Source: Phyllobacteriaceae bacterium (GTDB lineage: Bacteria; Pseudomonadota; Alphaproteobacteria; Rhizobiales; Rhizobiaceae). From it: a stretch of 64,000 nucleotides of DNA. A program made the position numbers and the translations under genes. The stretch is taken from contig PAPF01000026.1 in NCBI GenBank assembly GCA_002708825.1, positions 1 through 64,000 of the forward strand, read 5' to 3'. The notes below the pieces were generated by a model, which saw only the letters and a program-made list of their open reading frames with translations, ran no database searches and was not told where the DNA came from. Numbering within the stretch: the stretch's first letter is position 1; the number at the start of each line of letters is the position of its first letter. Of the stretch, positions 7,883 to 17,321 are shown in pieces.

Positions 7883-8674
7883 ATGAAGACCGCATACGGA
7901 AAGCTGACCTGGGAAGAGGTGCGCGACGCCGACAAGGACCGTGTCGTCATCCTCAACGTCTCGGCGACCGAGGACCACGGGCCGCACATGCCGCTGGATA
8001 CCGACACGGTGCTGGGCATGGCCGTGGCCAACGGCGTGGCCGAGGCCGCGCCCGGGGAGGTCTTCGTCATGCCGGCCATTCCCTACGGCTTCAACGAGCA
8101 CCACAAGGATTTTCCGGGCGTCATCTGGATCCAGCCCGAAACGCTGATCGCCTTCGTCACCGATGTGACGAACTCGCTCGCCCATCACGGCTTCCGGCGC
8201 ATCCTGCTCCTGAACTCGCATGGCTCGAACCACCCGGTGCTGGACCTGGCCGCGCGCAAGACGGTGATCGAGACCGGCATCATCTGCGTGTCGGCTTCCT
8301 ACTGGAACCTGTGCGCGGACCGTATCAACGAGCACCGCAAGTCCGCCATCGGCGGCATCGCACACGCCGGCGAGTTCGAGGCGGCCATGTACATGCACCT
8401 GCATCCGGAGGATGTCTATCCGGAGAAGGCGGCGGAACAGAACGTTCACAATCCCGACAGCCGCTTCTTCAACCTCGATCTCGCCAAGGGTGGCGGCAAG
8501 GCCATGCTGATGCGCTGGTGGTCGGAAGTCTCGCCCGACGGCACCATGGGCGACCCGACGGTCGCCGATGCCGAAACGGGCGCGAAGTTCCTGGCCGCGG
8601 CCATTGAGGAGACCACCGCGCTGGTGCGCGAGATCCGTGCCCTGCCGCTTCTGAAGCGCAAGGACCACCACTGA
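7883..8674 (+). CDS. Creatininase-family amidohydrolase
   Basis: The 263-residue protein shows the creatininase fold signatures: NVSATEDHGPHMPLDTDTV near residue 20 (acidic, His and Asp metal ligands), LLLNSHGSNHP near residue 110, and HAGEFEAAMYMHL near residue 160. Family members are metal-dependent hydrolases that open cyclic or linear amides (creatinine, formamides, inosose derivatives). The true substrate is unknown. Position between the binding protein and permease genes of an amino-acid importer suggests that it hydrolyses the imported compound or an early intermediate. The ATG at 7883 follows GAAGGG; earlier in-frame codons lack a ribosome site. Confidence 0.88.
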   Translation: MKTAYGKLTWEEVRDADKDRVVILNVSATEDHGPHMPLDTDTVLGMAVANGVAEAAPGEVFVMPAIPYGFNEHHKDFPGVIWIQPETLIAFVTDVTNSLAHHGFRRILLLNSHGSNHPVLDLAARKTVIETGIICVSASYWNLCADRINEHRKSAIGGIAHAGEFEAAMYMHLHPEDVYPEKAAEQNVHNPDSRFFNLDLAKGGGKAMLMRWWSEVSPDGTMGDPTVADAETGAKFLAAAIEETTALVREIRALPLLKRKDHH

Positions 8675-8708
8675 GCGGAAGGGCAAAGGGCAGGGAGGGC
8701 CAGCCGGC

Positions 8709-9356
8709 ATGGATACGGAGCTGATGCTCAAGGTCTATCCGTTCTTTCTCAAGGCGGCGTGGATCACCATCGAACTGTCGGTGCTGACGACCATCCTCGG
8801 CCTTGCCTGCGGTGCGCTCGGCGCCGCGGCCCGGCTGTCGCGCCTGGCGTTCTTCCGGTTCCTGGGCGCCGCCTATGTCAGTCTCATCCGCGGCACCCCG
8901 GCGCTGATCCAGCTTTTCCTGCTCTATTTCGGAGGCCCGCAGGTCGGCATCCAGCTCGATGCCTTCGAGGCCGGCGTGATCGGCCTTGGCGTCAATATCG
9001 GCGCCTACATGACCGAGACCATCCGCGGCGCCATCATCGCAGTGGACAAGGGGCAGACGGAAGCCGCCCGCACGCTGGGCATGAGCCGCTTCCAGACCAT
9101 GACGCGCGTGGTCCTGCCGCAGGCCGCGCGGCTGATGATCCGCCCGCTCGGTGTCAACATCAATGCGCTGATCAAGGGCACGGCACTGGTGGCCGCCATT
9201 TCCGTGGTGGAACTGACCTATACCGCCCAGCGCTACATCGGCTCCACCTACAAGCCCTTCGAGATGTTCATGCTGTCGGGTGCCCTCTACATGGTCATCA
9301 TCTACGTGACGGGACGCGCGATTGCCTGGGCGGACCGGAAAGCGAGGATCGCATGA
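8709..9356 (+). CDS. Amino-acid ABC transporter permease (His/Glu/Gln/Arg type), first
   Basis: The 215-residue inner-membrane protein has about five helices and the ATPase-contact (EAA) loop EAARTLGMSRFQTMTRVVLPQA at about residues 118-139. It pairs with the next permease to form the channel for the compound captured by the protein at 7032. GGGAGGG lies ten bases before the ATG. Confidence 0.93.
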   Translation: MDTELMLKVYPFFLKAAWITIELSVLTTILGLACGALGAAARLSRLAFFRFLGAAYVSLIRGTPALIQLFLLYFGGPQVGIQLDAFEAGVIGLGVNIGAYMTETIRGAIIAVDKGQTEAARTLGMSRFQTMTRVVLPQAARLMIRPLGVNINALIKGTALVAAISVVELTYTAQRYIGSTYKPFEMFMLSGALYMVIIYVTGRAIAWADRKARIA

Positions 9357-9386
9357 CGCGCGCCGGCAACAGCACGGGAGGCCGTC

Positions 9387-10043
9387 ATGGGGCTTGATTT
9401 CACGGTTGTCCCCCGCTTTCTGGACGTCATCCTGCTCGGCGGTCTCTGGACGGTTGCGATCACGGTCTGCGCGGCGCTGCTCAGCTTCTTCGGCGGCATC
9501 TTCTTCGCCGTCATCGCGCTCTACGCGCCGGTCGTCATCCGCCTGCCGTTCCGTGCCTTCGAATGGGTCTTCATGGGCACGCCGCTTCTGCTGCAACTCT
9601 TCCTCATCTATTTCGGCCTGGTGCAGATCGGCATCGACCTGCCGGCCTTTGTCGCCGGCGTCATCGGGCTGGGCCTGCATTTCGCCGTCTACAATTCCGA
9701 ACTGATCCAGACGGCCATCGTCGCGGTCGACAAGGGACAGATGGAGGCCGCCCGCACGCTGGGACTCAGTCGCGGACAGGCGCTGCGCAAGGTGGTGGTG
9801 CCGCAGGCGGTGCGCGATGTCATCCCGCCCATCGGCAACAACATGATCGCGCTGCTGAAGGATTCAGCGCTGGTGTCGGTCATCGGCGTTTCCGAACTGA
9901 CGCTCTCGGCGCAACTGGCCATCGGTCGCACCTACCGGCCCTTCGAATTCTACGTCGTCGCGGCGGTCGTCTACTACATCATCAATCTGGGCATGGAATA
10001 CGTGCTCCGGAAGATCGAGCGGCGCATCGCGTTGTCGCGGTAA
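9387..10043 (+). CDS. Amino-acid ABC transporter permease, second
   Basis: The 218-residue partner permease has the same fold as its upstream neighbour and the contact loop EAARTLGLSRGQALRKVVVPQA. Two different permeases with one ATPase is the usual make-up of polar amino-acid importers. GGGAGG precedes the start by a few bases, and the gene follows its partner by 30 bases. Confidence 0.93.
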   Translation: MGLDFTVVPRFLDVILLGGLWTVAITVCAALLSFFGGIFFAVIALYAPVVIRLPFRAFEWVFMGTPLLLQLFLIYFGLVQIGIDLPAFVAGVIGLGLHFAVYNSELIQTAIVAVDKGQMEAARTLGLSRGQALRKVVVPQAVRDVIPPIGNNMIALLKDSALVSVIGVSELTLSAQLAIGRTYRPFEFYVVAAVVYYIINLGMEYVLRKIERRIALSR

Positions 10044-10055
10044 GGGAGGCCAGGC

Positions 10056-10829
10056 ATGAACGAACAACAAACCTTCCTTGAGGTCCGCCACGCCCGCAAG
10101 AGCTATGGCTCGCTGGAGGTCATCAAGGACATCAGCCTCAAGGTGAACCGGGGCGAGATCGTCGCCATCATCGGCCCGTCCGGTTCGGGCAAGAGCACGT
10201 TCCTGCGCGCCATCAACGACCTCGATCCGCTGACCGGCGGCGAGGTCTGGCTGGAAGGCACGCAAATCAACAAGAAGCTGCCGCACCGCCAGTATGAGAA
10301 GCACATCAACCAGGTGCGCCAGGACATCGGGATGGTGTTCCAGCACTTCAACCTGTTTCCCCACCTCTCCGTGCGCGGCAACATCACGCTGGCGCCGAAG
10401 CTGCTCAAGGGCCTGTCGGAGGCCGAGGCGAACAAGCTGGCCGAGGAACAGCTCGACCGTGTCGGCCTGCTCGACCGCATCGACTTCATGCCGTCGCAAC
10501 TGTCGGGCGGGCAGAAACAGCGCGTTGCCATTGCCCGCGCGCTGGCCATGAAGCCCAAGGTCATGCTGTTCGACGAGGCGACCTCGGCGCTCGACCCGGA
10601 ACTGGTCGAAGAGGTCAACCAGGTGATGAAGAAGCTCGCCAGCGAGCACATGACCATGATCATCGTGACCCATGAAATGGGTTTTGCCGAATCCGTCTGC
10701 GACCGCGTCCTCTTCATGGACCAGGGCGTGGTGGTGGAGGAGGGACCGCCGAGCGTCATCTTCCGCAACCCGGAAAGCGAGCGGACCCGGAACTTCTTGC
10801 GTAAACATCTAGAGGGCGTCAGGAGCTGA
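10056..10829 (+). CDS. Amino-acid ABC transporter ATP-binding protein
   Basis: The 257-residue ATPase has Walker [10 protein letters not shown] at residues 40-48, the ABC signature LSGGQKQR near residue 150, Walker [13 protein letters not shown], and the switch histidine in TH(E)MGFA. It drives import through the two upstream permeases. It lies 12 bases after the second permease and 6 bases before the aminotransferase gene, in one transcription unit. Confidence 0.95.
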   Translation: MNEQQTFLEVRHARKSYGSLEVIKDISLKVNRGEIVAIIGPSGSGKSTFLRAINDLDPLTGGEVWLEGTQINKKLPHRQYEKHINQVRQDIGMVFQHFNLFPHLSVRGNITLAPKLLKGLSEAEANKLAEEQLDRVGLLDRIDFMPSQLSGGQKQRVAIARALAMKPKVMLFDEATSALDPELVEEVNQVMKKLASEHMTMIIVTHEMGFAESVCDRVLFMDQGVVVEEGPPSVIFRNPESERTRNFLRKHLEGVRS

Positions 10830-10835
10830 CAGGCG

Positions 10836-12176
10836 ATGTCCAACCTTTTCTACCAGTCGCGCCAGCCGCGGCCATTCCTCGACCGTGGCGAGGGCATCTA
10901 TCTCTACGACGAACACGGCAAACGCTATATCGACGGCTCCTCCGGCGCCATGGTCTCCAATATCGGCCATTCGAACCGCCGCGTGCTGGATGCGATGAAG
11001 GCGCAGATGGACAAGGCGACCTTCGGCTACCGTCTGCATTTCCGCACCGAGGCGTCCGAACGCCTGGCCACGAAAACCGCCTCGCTCATGCCCGAAGGCA
11101 TGGACCGCGTCTTCTTCGTTTCCGGCGGGTCGGAGGCCGTGGAAAGCTGCATCAAGCTGGCGCGCCAGCACGCGCTGACGAAGGGCGAGGCCAGCCGCTG
11201 GAAGGTGATCTCGCGCTTTCCCTCCTATCACGGCTGCACGCTGGGCGCGCTGGCGCTGACCGGCTACGATCCGCTGGCCCTGCCGTTCGCGCCGATGATG
11301 CAGGCCATGCCCAAGATCGCCGCGCCGACCTGCTATCTGGACCGCGACAACCTCACCGATGAGGCGCGCGGCCTGAAATATGCAGACATGCTGCGCGACG
11401 AGATCATCGCGCAAGGCCCTGAGACCGTGCTCGCCTTCATCATGGAGCCGATTGGCGGTGCGTCCACCGGCGCGCTGGTGGCGCCCGACAGCTACTATGC
11501 CCGCATTCGCGAGATTTGCGACGAGTTCGGCATCCTGCTGATCTATGACGAGGTGATGACCGGAGCCGGCCGCACCGGCAAATTCACAGCGGCAGAACAC
11601 TGGGGCATCACGCCCGATATCGTCGCCCTGTCGAAGGGCTTTGCCGCGGGCTATGCGCCGCTCGGCGCGATGGTGGCGCGCAACGATATCGTCGAGGCCA
11701 TTCTCGATGCCGGCGGCTTCCTGCACGGTTTCACCTATGCCGGCAACCCGCTGGCCTGCGCGGCCGGTCTCGCCGTCTTGGAGGAAATCGAAAGACAGGG
11801 GCTGGTGGACAATGCCGCGCGCATGGGCGACCTGCTCAAAAGCCGCCTGCAGGGCCTGATGGACCGCTTCCCCTTCATCGGCGACGTGCGCGGCAAGGGG
11901 CTTCTGCTGGCCTTCGAACTGGTCGGCGACCGCAAGACCATGACGCCGCTGCCCGCCGGGCTGAACGCCTACAACCGGCTGGTCGAGATCGCCTATGAAA
12001 ACGGCCTGATCATCTATTCCCGGCGCACGCGCGGTGGTGTGGAGGGCGATCACTTCCTCGTCTGCCCGCCGCTTATCATAACGGCGGAGCAGATCGACGA
12101 ACTGATGGCGCTGCTGGTCGCATCGCTTGAACGCTTTGCCGACGAGGCCGGCCTGGAGTGGGACCGCGCGGCATGA
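10836..12176 (+). CDS. Class III (PLP) aminotransferase
   Basis: The 446-residue protein is a fold-type I class III aminotransferase. The PLP-binding aspartate is at about residue 238 (LLIYDEV) and the Schiff-base lysine is K267 in IVALSKGFAAGYAPLG. This subgroup moves the amino group from omega- or beta-amino acids or diamines to pyruvate or 2-oxoglutarate. Its place in an operon with an importer, hydrolases and a CoA-transferase suggests that it deaminates the imported amino compound. The exact substrate is not readable from sequence. Confidence 0.92.
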   Translation: MSNLFYQSRQPRPFLDRGEGIYLYDEHGKRYIDGSSGAMVSNIGHSNRRVLDAMKAQMDKATFGYRLHFRTEASERLATKTASLMPEGMDRVFFVSGGSEAVESCIKLARQHALTKGEASRWKVISRFPSYHGCTLGALALTGYDPLALPFAPMMQAMPKIAAPTCYLDRDNLTDEARGLKYADMLRDEIIAQGPETVLAFIMEPIGGASTGALVAPDSYYARIREICDEFGILLIYDEVMTGAGRTGKFTAAEHWGITPDIVALSKGFAAGYAPLGAMVARNDIVEAILDAGGFLHGFTYAGNPLACAAGLAVLEEIERQGLVDNAARMGDLLKSRLQGLMDRFPFIGDVRGKGLLLAFELVGDRKTMTPLPAGLNAYNRLVEIAYENGLIIYSRRTRGGVEGDHFLVCPPLIITAEQIDELMALLVASLERFADEAGLEWDRAA

Positions 12177-12664
12177 CGGAAGGCCCGCATATCCGCCCAG
12201 GCGAACCCGGCGATGCCGAGGCCATCGCCGGAATGCTCGCGGCGCTGGCCGGTGAGCTTGGCGACGGCGAGCGGTTCCTGACGACGCCGGAGACGATCCG
12301 TCGCGACGGTTTCGGCCCTGATGCCGCATTTGCCTGCTTCCTGGCAGTCCGGGAAGCCGAACCGCTCGGCCTCGTCCTGTTCCTGCGCTACTATTCGACC
12401 CACCGCGCCGCCGCCGGGGTCTATGTCCAGGATCTCTGGGTTGCGCCCGCGGCCCGTTCCATGCGCCTCGGCGAACGCCTGCTGCAGGCCGCAGCCAGCC
12501 ATGGCGCGGCCGAATGGGGCGCGGCCTTCCTGCAACTGACCGTGCACCGGCACAACGCCGCCGCCCTGCGCTTCTATGAACGGCTGGGTTTCGTCCTCCA
12601 CGAAGACCAGCCGATGTCGGTCACCGGCGATGCCTTCCAGGCAATGGCGGGGAGGCGGGCATGA
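12173..12664 (+). CDS. GNAT-family N-acetyltransferase
   Basis: The 163-residue protein has the GNAT fold: VYVQDLWVAPAARSMRLGERLL near residue 85 is beta-4 and the acetyl-CoA pyrophosphate loop, and NAAALRFYERLGF near residue 130 is the C-terminal helix. Its ATG overlaps the aminotransferase stop (ATGA), and its own stop overlaps the next gene in the same way. Such tight coupling implies a role in the same pathway, perhaps acetylating an amine intermediate or detoxifying it. The acceptor is unknown. Confidence 0.88.
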   Translation: MTEGPHIRPGEPGDAEAIAGMLAALAGELGDGERFLTTPETIRRDGFGPDAAFACFLAVREAEPLGLVLFLRYYSTHRAAAGVYVQDLWVAPAARSMRLGERLLQAAASHGAAEWGAAFLQLTVHRHNAAALRFYERLGFVLHEDQPMSVTGDAFQAMAGRRA

Positions 12665-13359
12665 GGCTTCCCGACAAGACCGCGCCGATCGAAGAGGCCG
12701 TTGCGGCGATACCCGACGGCGCCATCGTCATGGTCGGCGGGTTCGGCGTGCCGGGCACGCCCTTCACGCTGATCCGCGAAATCGTTCGGCAGGGTAAGCG
12801 CGACCTGACCATCGTCAAGAACGATGCCAACGAGCAGAACCTTGGGATAGATCACCTGCTGGCGAGCGGCCAGGTCCGCAAGCTGGTGACCTCGCATATC
12901 GGCCTCAACCCGCGCGCCATCGCCATGATGAATGCCGGCGACCTGGAGGTCGAGTTCTGCCCGCAGGGCATTCTGGCCGAGCGCATCCGTGCCGGCGGGG
13001 CAGGACTCAAGGGCTTCCTGACGGATATCGGCATCGACACCGAACTGGCGCGGGGCAAGGTGACGCTGGACCTGGATGGTGAGACGGTCCTGCTGGAAAC
13101 GGCGCTGCGCGCCGATGTGGCGCTGATCCATGCCGCCCGTGCCGATCCCTTCGGCAATCTCGAATATGCGGCCACCGCGCGAAACTTCAATCCGCTGATG
13201 GCCATGGCGGCCGACCGGGTGATCGCCGAGACCGAAGCACTGGTGCCGCTCGGCGGACTGTCTGCCGACGCCGTCCACACGCCGGGTCCCTTCGTGGACC
13301 GCGTCGTGGTGCTAAAGACACTGAGCAGGGAGTATGACGTTGTCCGACGCCAGGGTTAG
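12661..13359 (+). CDS. CoA-transferase subunit A (3-oxoacid type)
   Basis: The 232-residue protein matches the alpha subunit of family I CoA-transferases, with the glycine-rich start IVMVGGFGVPGTPFTLI near residue 20. The family moves CoA from succinyl-CoA or acetyl-CoA to a 3-oxo or other short-chain acid. It overlaps the GNAT gene by four bases and the beta subunit gene by 26 bases. The partner carries the catalytic glutamate. Confidence 0.92.
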   Translation: MRLPDKTAPIEEAVAAIPDGAIVMVGGFGVPGTPFTLIREIVRQGKRDLTIVKNDANEQNLGIDHLLASGQVRKLVTSHIGLNPRAIAMMNAGDLEVEFCPQGILAERIRAGGAGLKGFLTDIGIDTELARGKVTLDLDGETVLLETALRADVALIHAARADPFGNLEYAATARNFNPLMAMAADRVIAETEALVPLGGLSADAVHTPGPFVDRVVVLKTLSREYDVVRRQG

Positions 13360-13993
13360 AATGCTGGAACGCGCGGCGCGCGAGGTTCAGCCCGGCATGG
13401 TCGTCAACCTTGGCATCGGCCTGCCGACCAAGGTGGTCGATCACCTGCCGGACGATTTTCCCTATTGCCTGCATACGGAAAACGGCCTGTCGGGCATCGG
13501 TCCGGCGCTCGGTCCGGACATGGCCGACCGCAACCTGATCGACGCCGGTGGCGCCTATGTGTCCACGGTGCCGGGCAGCGCCTTCTTCGACAGCGCGCTC
13601 TCATTTGCGCTGGTGCGCAGCGGCCGTCTCGATCTCACCATGCTCGGCGCCTTCCAGGTTTCCCAGGCCGGCGATCTCGCCAACTGGAAAATCCCCGGCC
13701 AGTTCTCGCCCGGTGTCGGCGGCGGCATCGAACTGGCGCAGAAGGCGCGCCGCGTCGTGGTGCTGACGACGCATACCGACCGGGCCGGAAACCCGAAACT
13801 TGTCGAACGCTGCGCGCTGCCGCTGACGGCGAGCGCCTGTGTCAACCGCATCTTCACCGAACTCGCCGTCATCGACGTCACGCCCGGCGGCTTCGCGCTG
13901 CGCGAACTGGCGCGCGAAACCGATATCGAAACGGTGCGCGCGGCCACCGGCGCGCTGCTGATCGTGCCCGACGGCGAAATCCCGAGATTCTAG
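13334..13993 (+). CDS. CoA-transferase subunit B (3-oxoacid type)
   Basis: The 219-residue beta subunit contains the active-site glutamate in HTENGLSGIGP near residue 52, preceded by MVVNLGIGLPTKV near residue 20, both typical of the AtoA/PcaJ group. With subunit A it would activate the keto acid left after transamination. That fits a beta-amino acid substrate giving a 3-oxoacid, but this is an inference. Confidence 0.93.
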   Translation: MTLSDARVRMLERAAREVQPGMVVNLGIGLPTKVVDHLPDDFPYCLHTENGLSGIGPALGPDMADRNLIDAGGAYVSTVPGSAFFDSALSFALVRSGRLDLTMLGAFQVSQAGDLANWKIPGQFSPGVGGGIELAQKARRVVVLTTHTDRAGNPKLVERCALPLTASACVNRIFTELAVIDVTPGGFALRELARETDIETVRAATGALLIVPDGEIPRF

Positions 13994-14002
13994 GAGCGGG
14001 CC

Positions 14003-15295
14003 ATGGACGAGAAGCAACAGGCGGCAATCCTGAACGCGGTGGACGCGCGTTTCGATGCACAGGTGGAATTCCTCGCCGAACTGACGCGCTTTCCCTCGAC
14101 GCGCGGGCGCGAGCAGGGCGCGCAGGACTTCATGGCCGGCCAACTGGCCGAGCGTGGCCTCGCTGTCGACCGCTGGACCTTCGATGTCGACGACATCCGC
14201 CATCTTCCCGGCTTCTCTCCGGTCATCGGCAATTACGAGGACGCGGTGAACGTCGTCGCAACCCGCCGCTCGGCAACGGGCAAGGGGCGCTCCCTCATCC
14301 TCAACGGCCATGTCGACGTGGTGCCGGAAGGCCCGCTCGACATGTGGGACAGCCCGCCCTATGAGCCTCGCGTCGAGGACGGCTGGATGTTCGGGCGCGG
14401 CGCGGGCGACATGAAGGCGGGTCTGGCCTCCAACCTTTTCGCGCTTGACGCGCTCCACGCCTGCGGCCTGGCGCCGGCGGGCGATGTCTTTTACCAGTCG
14501 GTCGTCGAGGAGGAATGCACGGGCAACGGCGCGCTGGCCTGCCTTCAGCGTGGCTACCGGGCCGACGCGGCGCTGATTCCCGAGCCTTTCAGCGAAAAGC
14601 TCGTAACCGCCCAGGTCGGCGTCATCTGGTTCCAGGTCCACCTGAAGGGCCTGCCCACCCATGTTGCCTATGCCGGCAGCGGAGCCAATGCCATCGAGGC
14701 GGCCGTGCCGCTCATCGGTGCATTGCACCGGCTACAGGACCGCTGGAACATGGGCAATCACCGCCACGATGCCTACGGTCACATCCACCATCCGCTGAAC
14801 CTCAATGTCGGGCGCATCGAGGGCGGCGACTGGGCGAGTTCCGTGCCGGCCTGGTGCGTGTTCGATGTGCGCATCGGCCTCTATCCCGGCCAGGATATCG
14901 CGACGGCAAAGGAAGAAATCGAGGCCGTGCTGAACGAGGCCGCGGGGGAAAATGCCTTCCTGCGCAAGAACCTGCCGCAGGTCGTCTATCATGGCTTCCA
15001 CGCCGAAGGCTACGCGCTGGGCGACGACCGGCGCGAAACGACCCTGGCCGCCGTCGGCACGCTGGAGGCCGCCCACGGGGCGGTGACAGGGGACGCGCTT
15101 GACCGGGCGGCCATCACCGCCACCACCGACGCCCGCTTCTTCGGCCTCTATGCCGATACGCCGGCACTCGTCTATGGCCCGCATGCCGAGGCGATCCACG
15201 GTTTCAATGAACGCGTCGACTTGGAAAGCATGCGCCGGGTCACCAAGGCGACGGCGCTGTTCATTGCGCGCTGGTGCGGACTGGAGCCGGCCTGA
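14003..15295 (+). CDS. M20-family deacylase (ArgE/DapE type)
   Basis: The 430-residue metallo-hydrolase has the M20 metal-site motifs in order: LILNGHVDVVPEG (near residue 98), GRGAGDMKAGLASN (near 132) and VVEEECTGNGA (near 167, catalytic Glu). A dimerisation domain and a C-terminal HGFNERVDLESM motif follow. It removes an acyl group from, or splits an amide bond in, an amino-acid derivative. It is the last gene of the ten-gene operon, nine bases after the CoA-transferase, with AGGAG in the gap. Confidence 0.92.
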   Translation: MDEKQQAAILNAVDARFDAQVEFLAELTRFPSTRGREQGAQDFMAGQLAERGLAVDRWTFDVDDIRHLPGFSPVIGNYEDAVNVVATRRSATGKGRSLILNGHVDVVPEGPLDMWDSPPYEPRVEDGWMFGRGAGDMKAGLASNLFALDALHACGLAPAGDVFYQSVVEEECTGNGALACLQRGYRADAALIPEPFSEKLVTAQVGVIWFQVHLKGLPTHVAYAGSGANAIEAAVPLIGALHRLQDRWNMGNHRHDAYGHIHHPLNLNVGRIEGGDWASSVPAWCVFDVRIGLYPGQDIATAKEEIEAVLNEAAGENAFLRKNLPQVVYHGFHAEGYALGDDRRETTLAAVGTLEAAHGAVTGDALDRAAITATTDARFFGLYADTPALVYGPHAEAIHGFNERVDLESMRRVTKATALFIARWCGLEPA

Positions 15296-15551
15296 CCGGC
15301 CGGCAGTCTTGGGCTGCGGCCCTGCGTGGCGTGCCAGCATGAATGCGCCGAACCGGCGGAACCTTTCCTTTTGAAAATCATTCTGGTTCGTGTTCGCGAT
15401 CCATTGATTGCGGCCGCGCGCTCGCATAATGGAAGCCGCCGCGCAGGCGCGCCACGACTGCCATAAATTCTCCGCAAAGTGGCCCGCTTGTTTGCGGTGC
15501 AGCATCGAGACCGGAATCCCCGGCAGCTCTCGACATTCTTGAGGATCAATA

Positions 15552-17150
15552 ATGCAGCGTCGCCAATTCAATTTCGCGATGACCCTTGGCCTGTTGGCGG
15601 CCACGACCCTGGGCCGCCTGTCCCCGGCTGGCGCCGCGGACGGGACTGCCGCCGCGGAACCGGCTTCCGCCGGCGTTCCCTTCGACTTCGACATCCTGAC
15701 CGCGCGCGCCCGTGACCTGGCGGCATCGGACTACGTGCCCCCCTCGGGCGATCTGCCGGATGCCCTGGCCGAACTGGACTATGACGGTTATCGCCGCATC
15801 GCCTACGACCCGGAACGATCGGTCTGGCGCGGCAATGAATCCTTCGCGCTTCAGGCCTTTCACATGGGCTGGCTTTTCCGCACGCCGGTCAATGTTCATG
15901 CGGTCTCCGGCGGAGTGGCCGAACCGGTCGGCTTCTCCCCGGCCGATTTCATCTATCGCGAACCCCTCGACGCCGCGCGCATGAAGCAGGTGGACATGGC
16001 GGGCGTTGCCGGTTTCCGGGTCCTCTACAACCTCAATTCAAAAACGGTTCTGGATGAACTGGTCGCCTTCCAGGGCGCGAGCTATTTCCGTGCGCTGGGC
16101 CGCGGGTCGCGCTACGGCCTCTCGGCGCGGGGCCTCGCCGTCGACACGGCGACTGGCACCGACGAGGAATTCCCGCGCTTCAGTGATTTCTACATCGAGA
16201 AGCCGGCCCGTGGCGATGGCGTGCTGACGGTCCATGCGCTGCTCGACAGCCCGAGTGTGACTGGCGCCTACCGTTTCGTCATCACGCCTGGCGAAACCAC
16301 GCAGATGGAAGTGACCAAGCGTTTGTTCCTCAGGCGCGACGTCGCCCGGCTGGGGATCGCGCCGCTGACCTCCATGTTCCTGTACAACGGCATCAACCGC
16401 CACGCCTTCGACGATTACCGCGAAGCCGTCCATGACAGCGAGGGCCTGAAGATCGTGCGCGCCAATGGCGAGGAGTTGTGGCGCAGCCTCAACAACCCCC
16501 GCCAACTGGCCAGTTCCTTCTTCGCCGAGGACAGCCCGCGCGCCTTCGGTCTTTATCAGCGAAGCCGCGCGTTCCAGCAGTACCAGGACGCCGGCGCCCA
16601 CTACGAAATGCGTCCCTCGCTGCTCGTCGAACCGCTGGGCGACTGGGGCAGGGGCACTGTCACCCTCATCGAGATCCCGACGGAACTGGAAGTCAACGAC
16701 AACATCGTCCTGTTCTGGGTGCCGGAGGGAGAGGCAAGCGCCGGCCAGGCGCTGGAATACCGCTACCGCCTGACCTGGGGCACGATCGCCGAAGACGCCA
16801 CGCGCATGGCCCGTGTCGTGGAGGTTTCGGCCGGCGGCGGCGGCGTTTCGGGCGTGGATGAAGCCGACAAGCAGGACTCGCGCAAGTTCGTTGCCGACTT
16901 CGAGGGTGGCCTGCTGGGGAACCTTCCCGCAGACGCCGGCGTTGAGGCGGTGGTCGAGGTTTCCGCCGGTGAGATCGTCCATGCGACGGTCGCCCCGGTC
17001 GAGACGACCACCCGGTGGCGCATGGTCATCGACCTTAAGCTGCCGGAAGGCACCCCCGTGGAGATGAAGGCCCATCTCGCCCAGCGCGAAAACAGAATTT
17101 CCGAATACTGGCTTGTCCAATGGAGAAAAGGCGATGAGCAGCGGTCCTGA
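15552..17150 (+). CDS. opgG: Periplasmic glucan biosynthesis protein OpgG/OpgD
   Basis: The 532-residue protein matches the MdoG family over its length: FDFDILTARARDLA near the N-terminus, ASYFRALGRGSRYGLSARGLA near residue 178, and LGIAPLTSMFLYNG near residue 274. The N-terminus begins MQRRQF followed by a hydrophobic core, a twin-arginine-like signal more typical of OpgD than of OpgG. It acts in the periplasm on the beta-glucan backbone made by OpgH. GAGGAT precedes the ATG. The gene end overlaps the start of the next reading frame, which supports translational coupling. Confidence 0.93.
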   Translation: MQRRQFNFAMTLGLLAATTLGRLSPAGAADGTAAAEPASAGVPFDFDILTARARDLAASDYVPPSGDLPDALAELDYDGYRRIAYDPERSVWRGNESFALQAFHMGWLFRTPVNVHAVSGGVAEPVGFSPADFIYREPLDAARMKQVDMAGVAGFRVLYNLNSKTVLDELVAFQGASYFRALGRGSRYGLSARGLAVDTATGTDEEFPRFSDFYIEKPARGDGVLTVHALLDSPSVTGAYRFVITPGETTQMEVTKRLFLRRDVARLGIAPLTSMFLYNGINRHAFDDYREAVHDSEGLKIVRANGEELWRSLNNPRQLASSFFAEDSPRAFGLYQRSRAFQQYQDAGAHYEMRPSLLVEPLGDWGRGTVTLIEIPTELEVNDNIVLFWVPEGEASAGQALEYRYRLTWGTIAEDATRMARVVEVSAGGGGVSGVDEADKQDSRKFVADFEGGLLGNLPADAGVEAVVEVSAGEIVHATVAPVETTTRWRMVIDLKLPEGTPVEMKAHLAQRENRISEYWLVQWRKGDEQRS

Positions 17151-17307
17151 CGTGAACATGGCAGCGCGTGACGAGGCGCCGGACCTGGCGCCGCCTGCAA
17201 GCCCGATGGCCATGCCCGAACAGGTCGTCGAACGTCCGCGCCGCGCGGCCGCCGGCAACGGGCTATTCTCCTTCCTCCCCATCGCCATGAAGCGGCTGGC
17301 GAACTGA
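17134..17307 (+). pseudogene. N-terminal fragment of opgH in a separate frame
   Basis: This 57-codon frame starts with a good ribosome site (GGAG) inside the 3' end of opgG and reads PMAMPEQVVERPRRAAAGNG near its middle, resembling the soluble start of OpgH proteins. It ends at a TGA 14 bases before the GTG that opens the main opgH frame. The main frame has no ribosome site of its own. The simplest reading is that this is the true start of opgH, cut off by a frameshift. A genuine frameshift, programmed shifting, a sequencing error, or a separate small peptide are the alternatives. Confidence 0.55.
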
Positions 17308-17321
17308 ATTCGAGCCCTGTC

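Noticed and set aside
7032-10829. Assigning the amino-acid importer as the ectoine importer EhuABCD.
   Set aside because: It lies 50 kb from the ectoine genes and is interleaved with an unrelated catabolic set; nothing in the sequence marks ectoine as its ligand.
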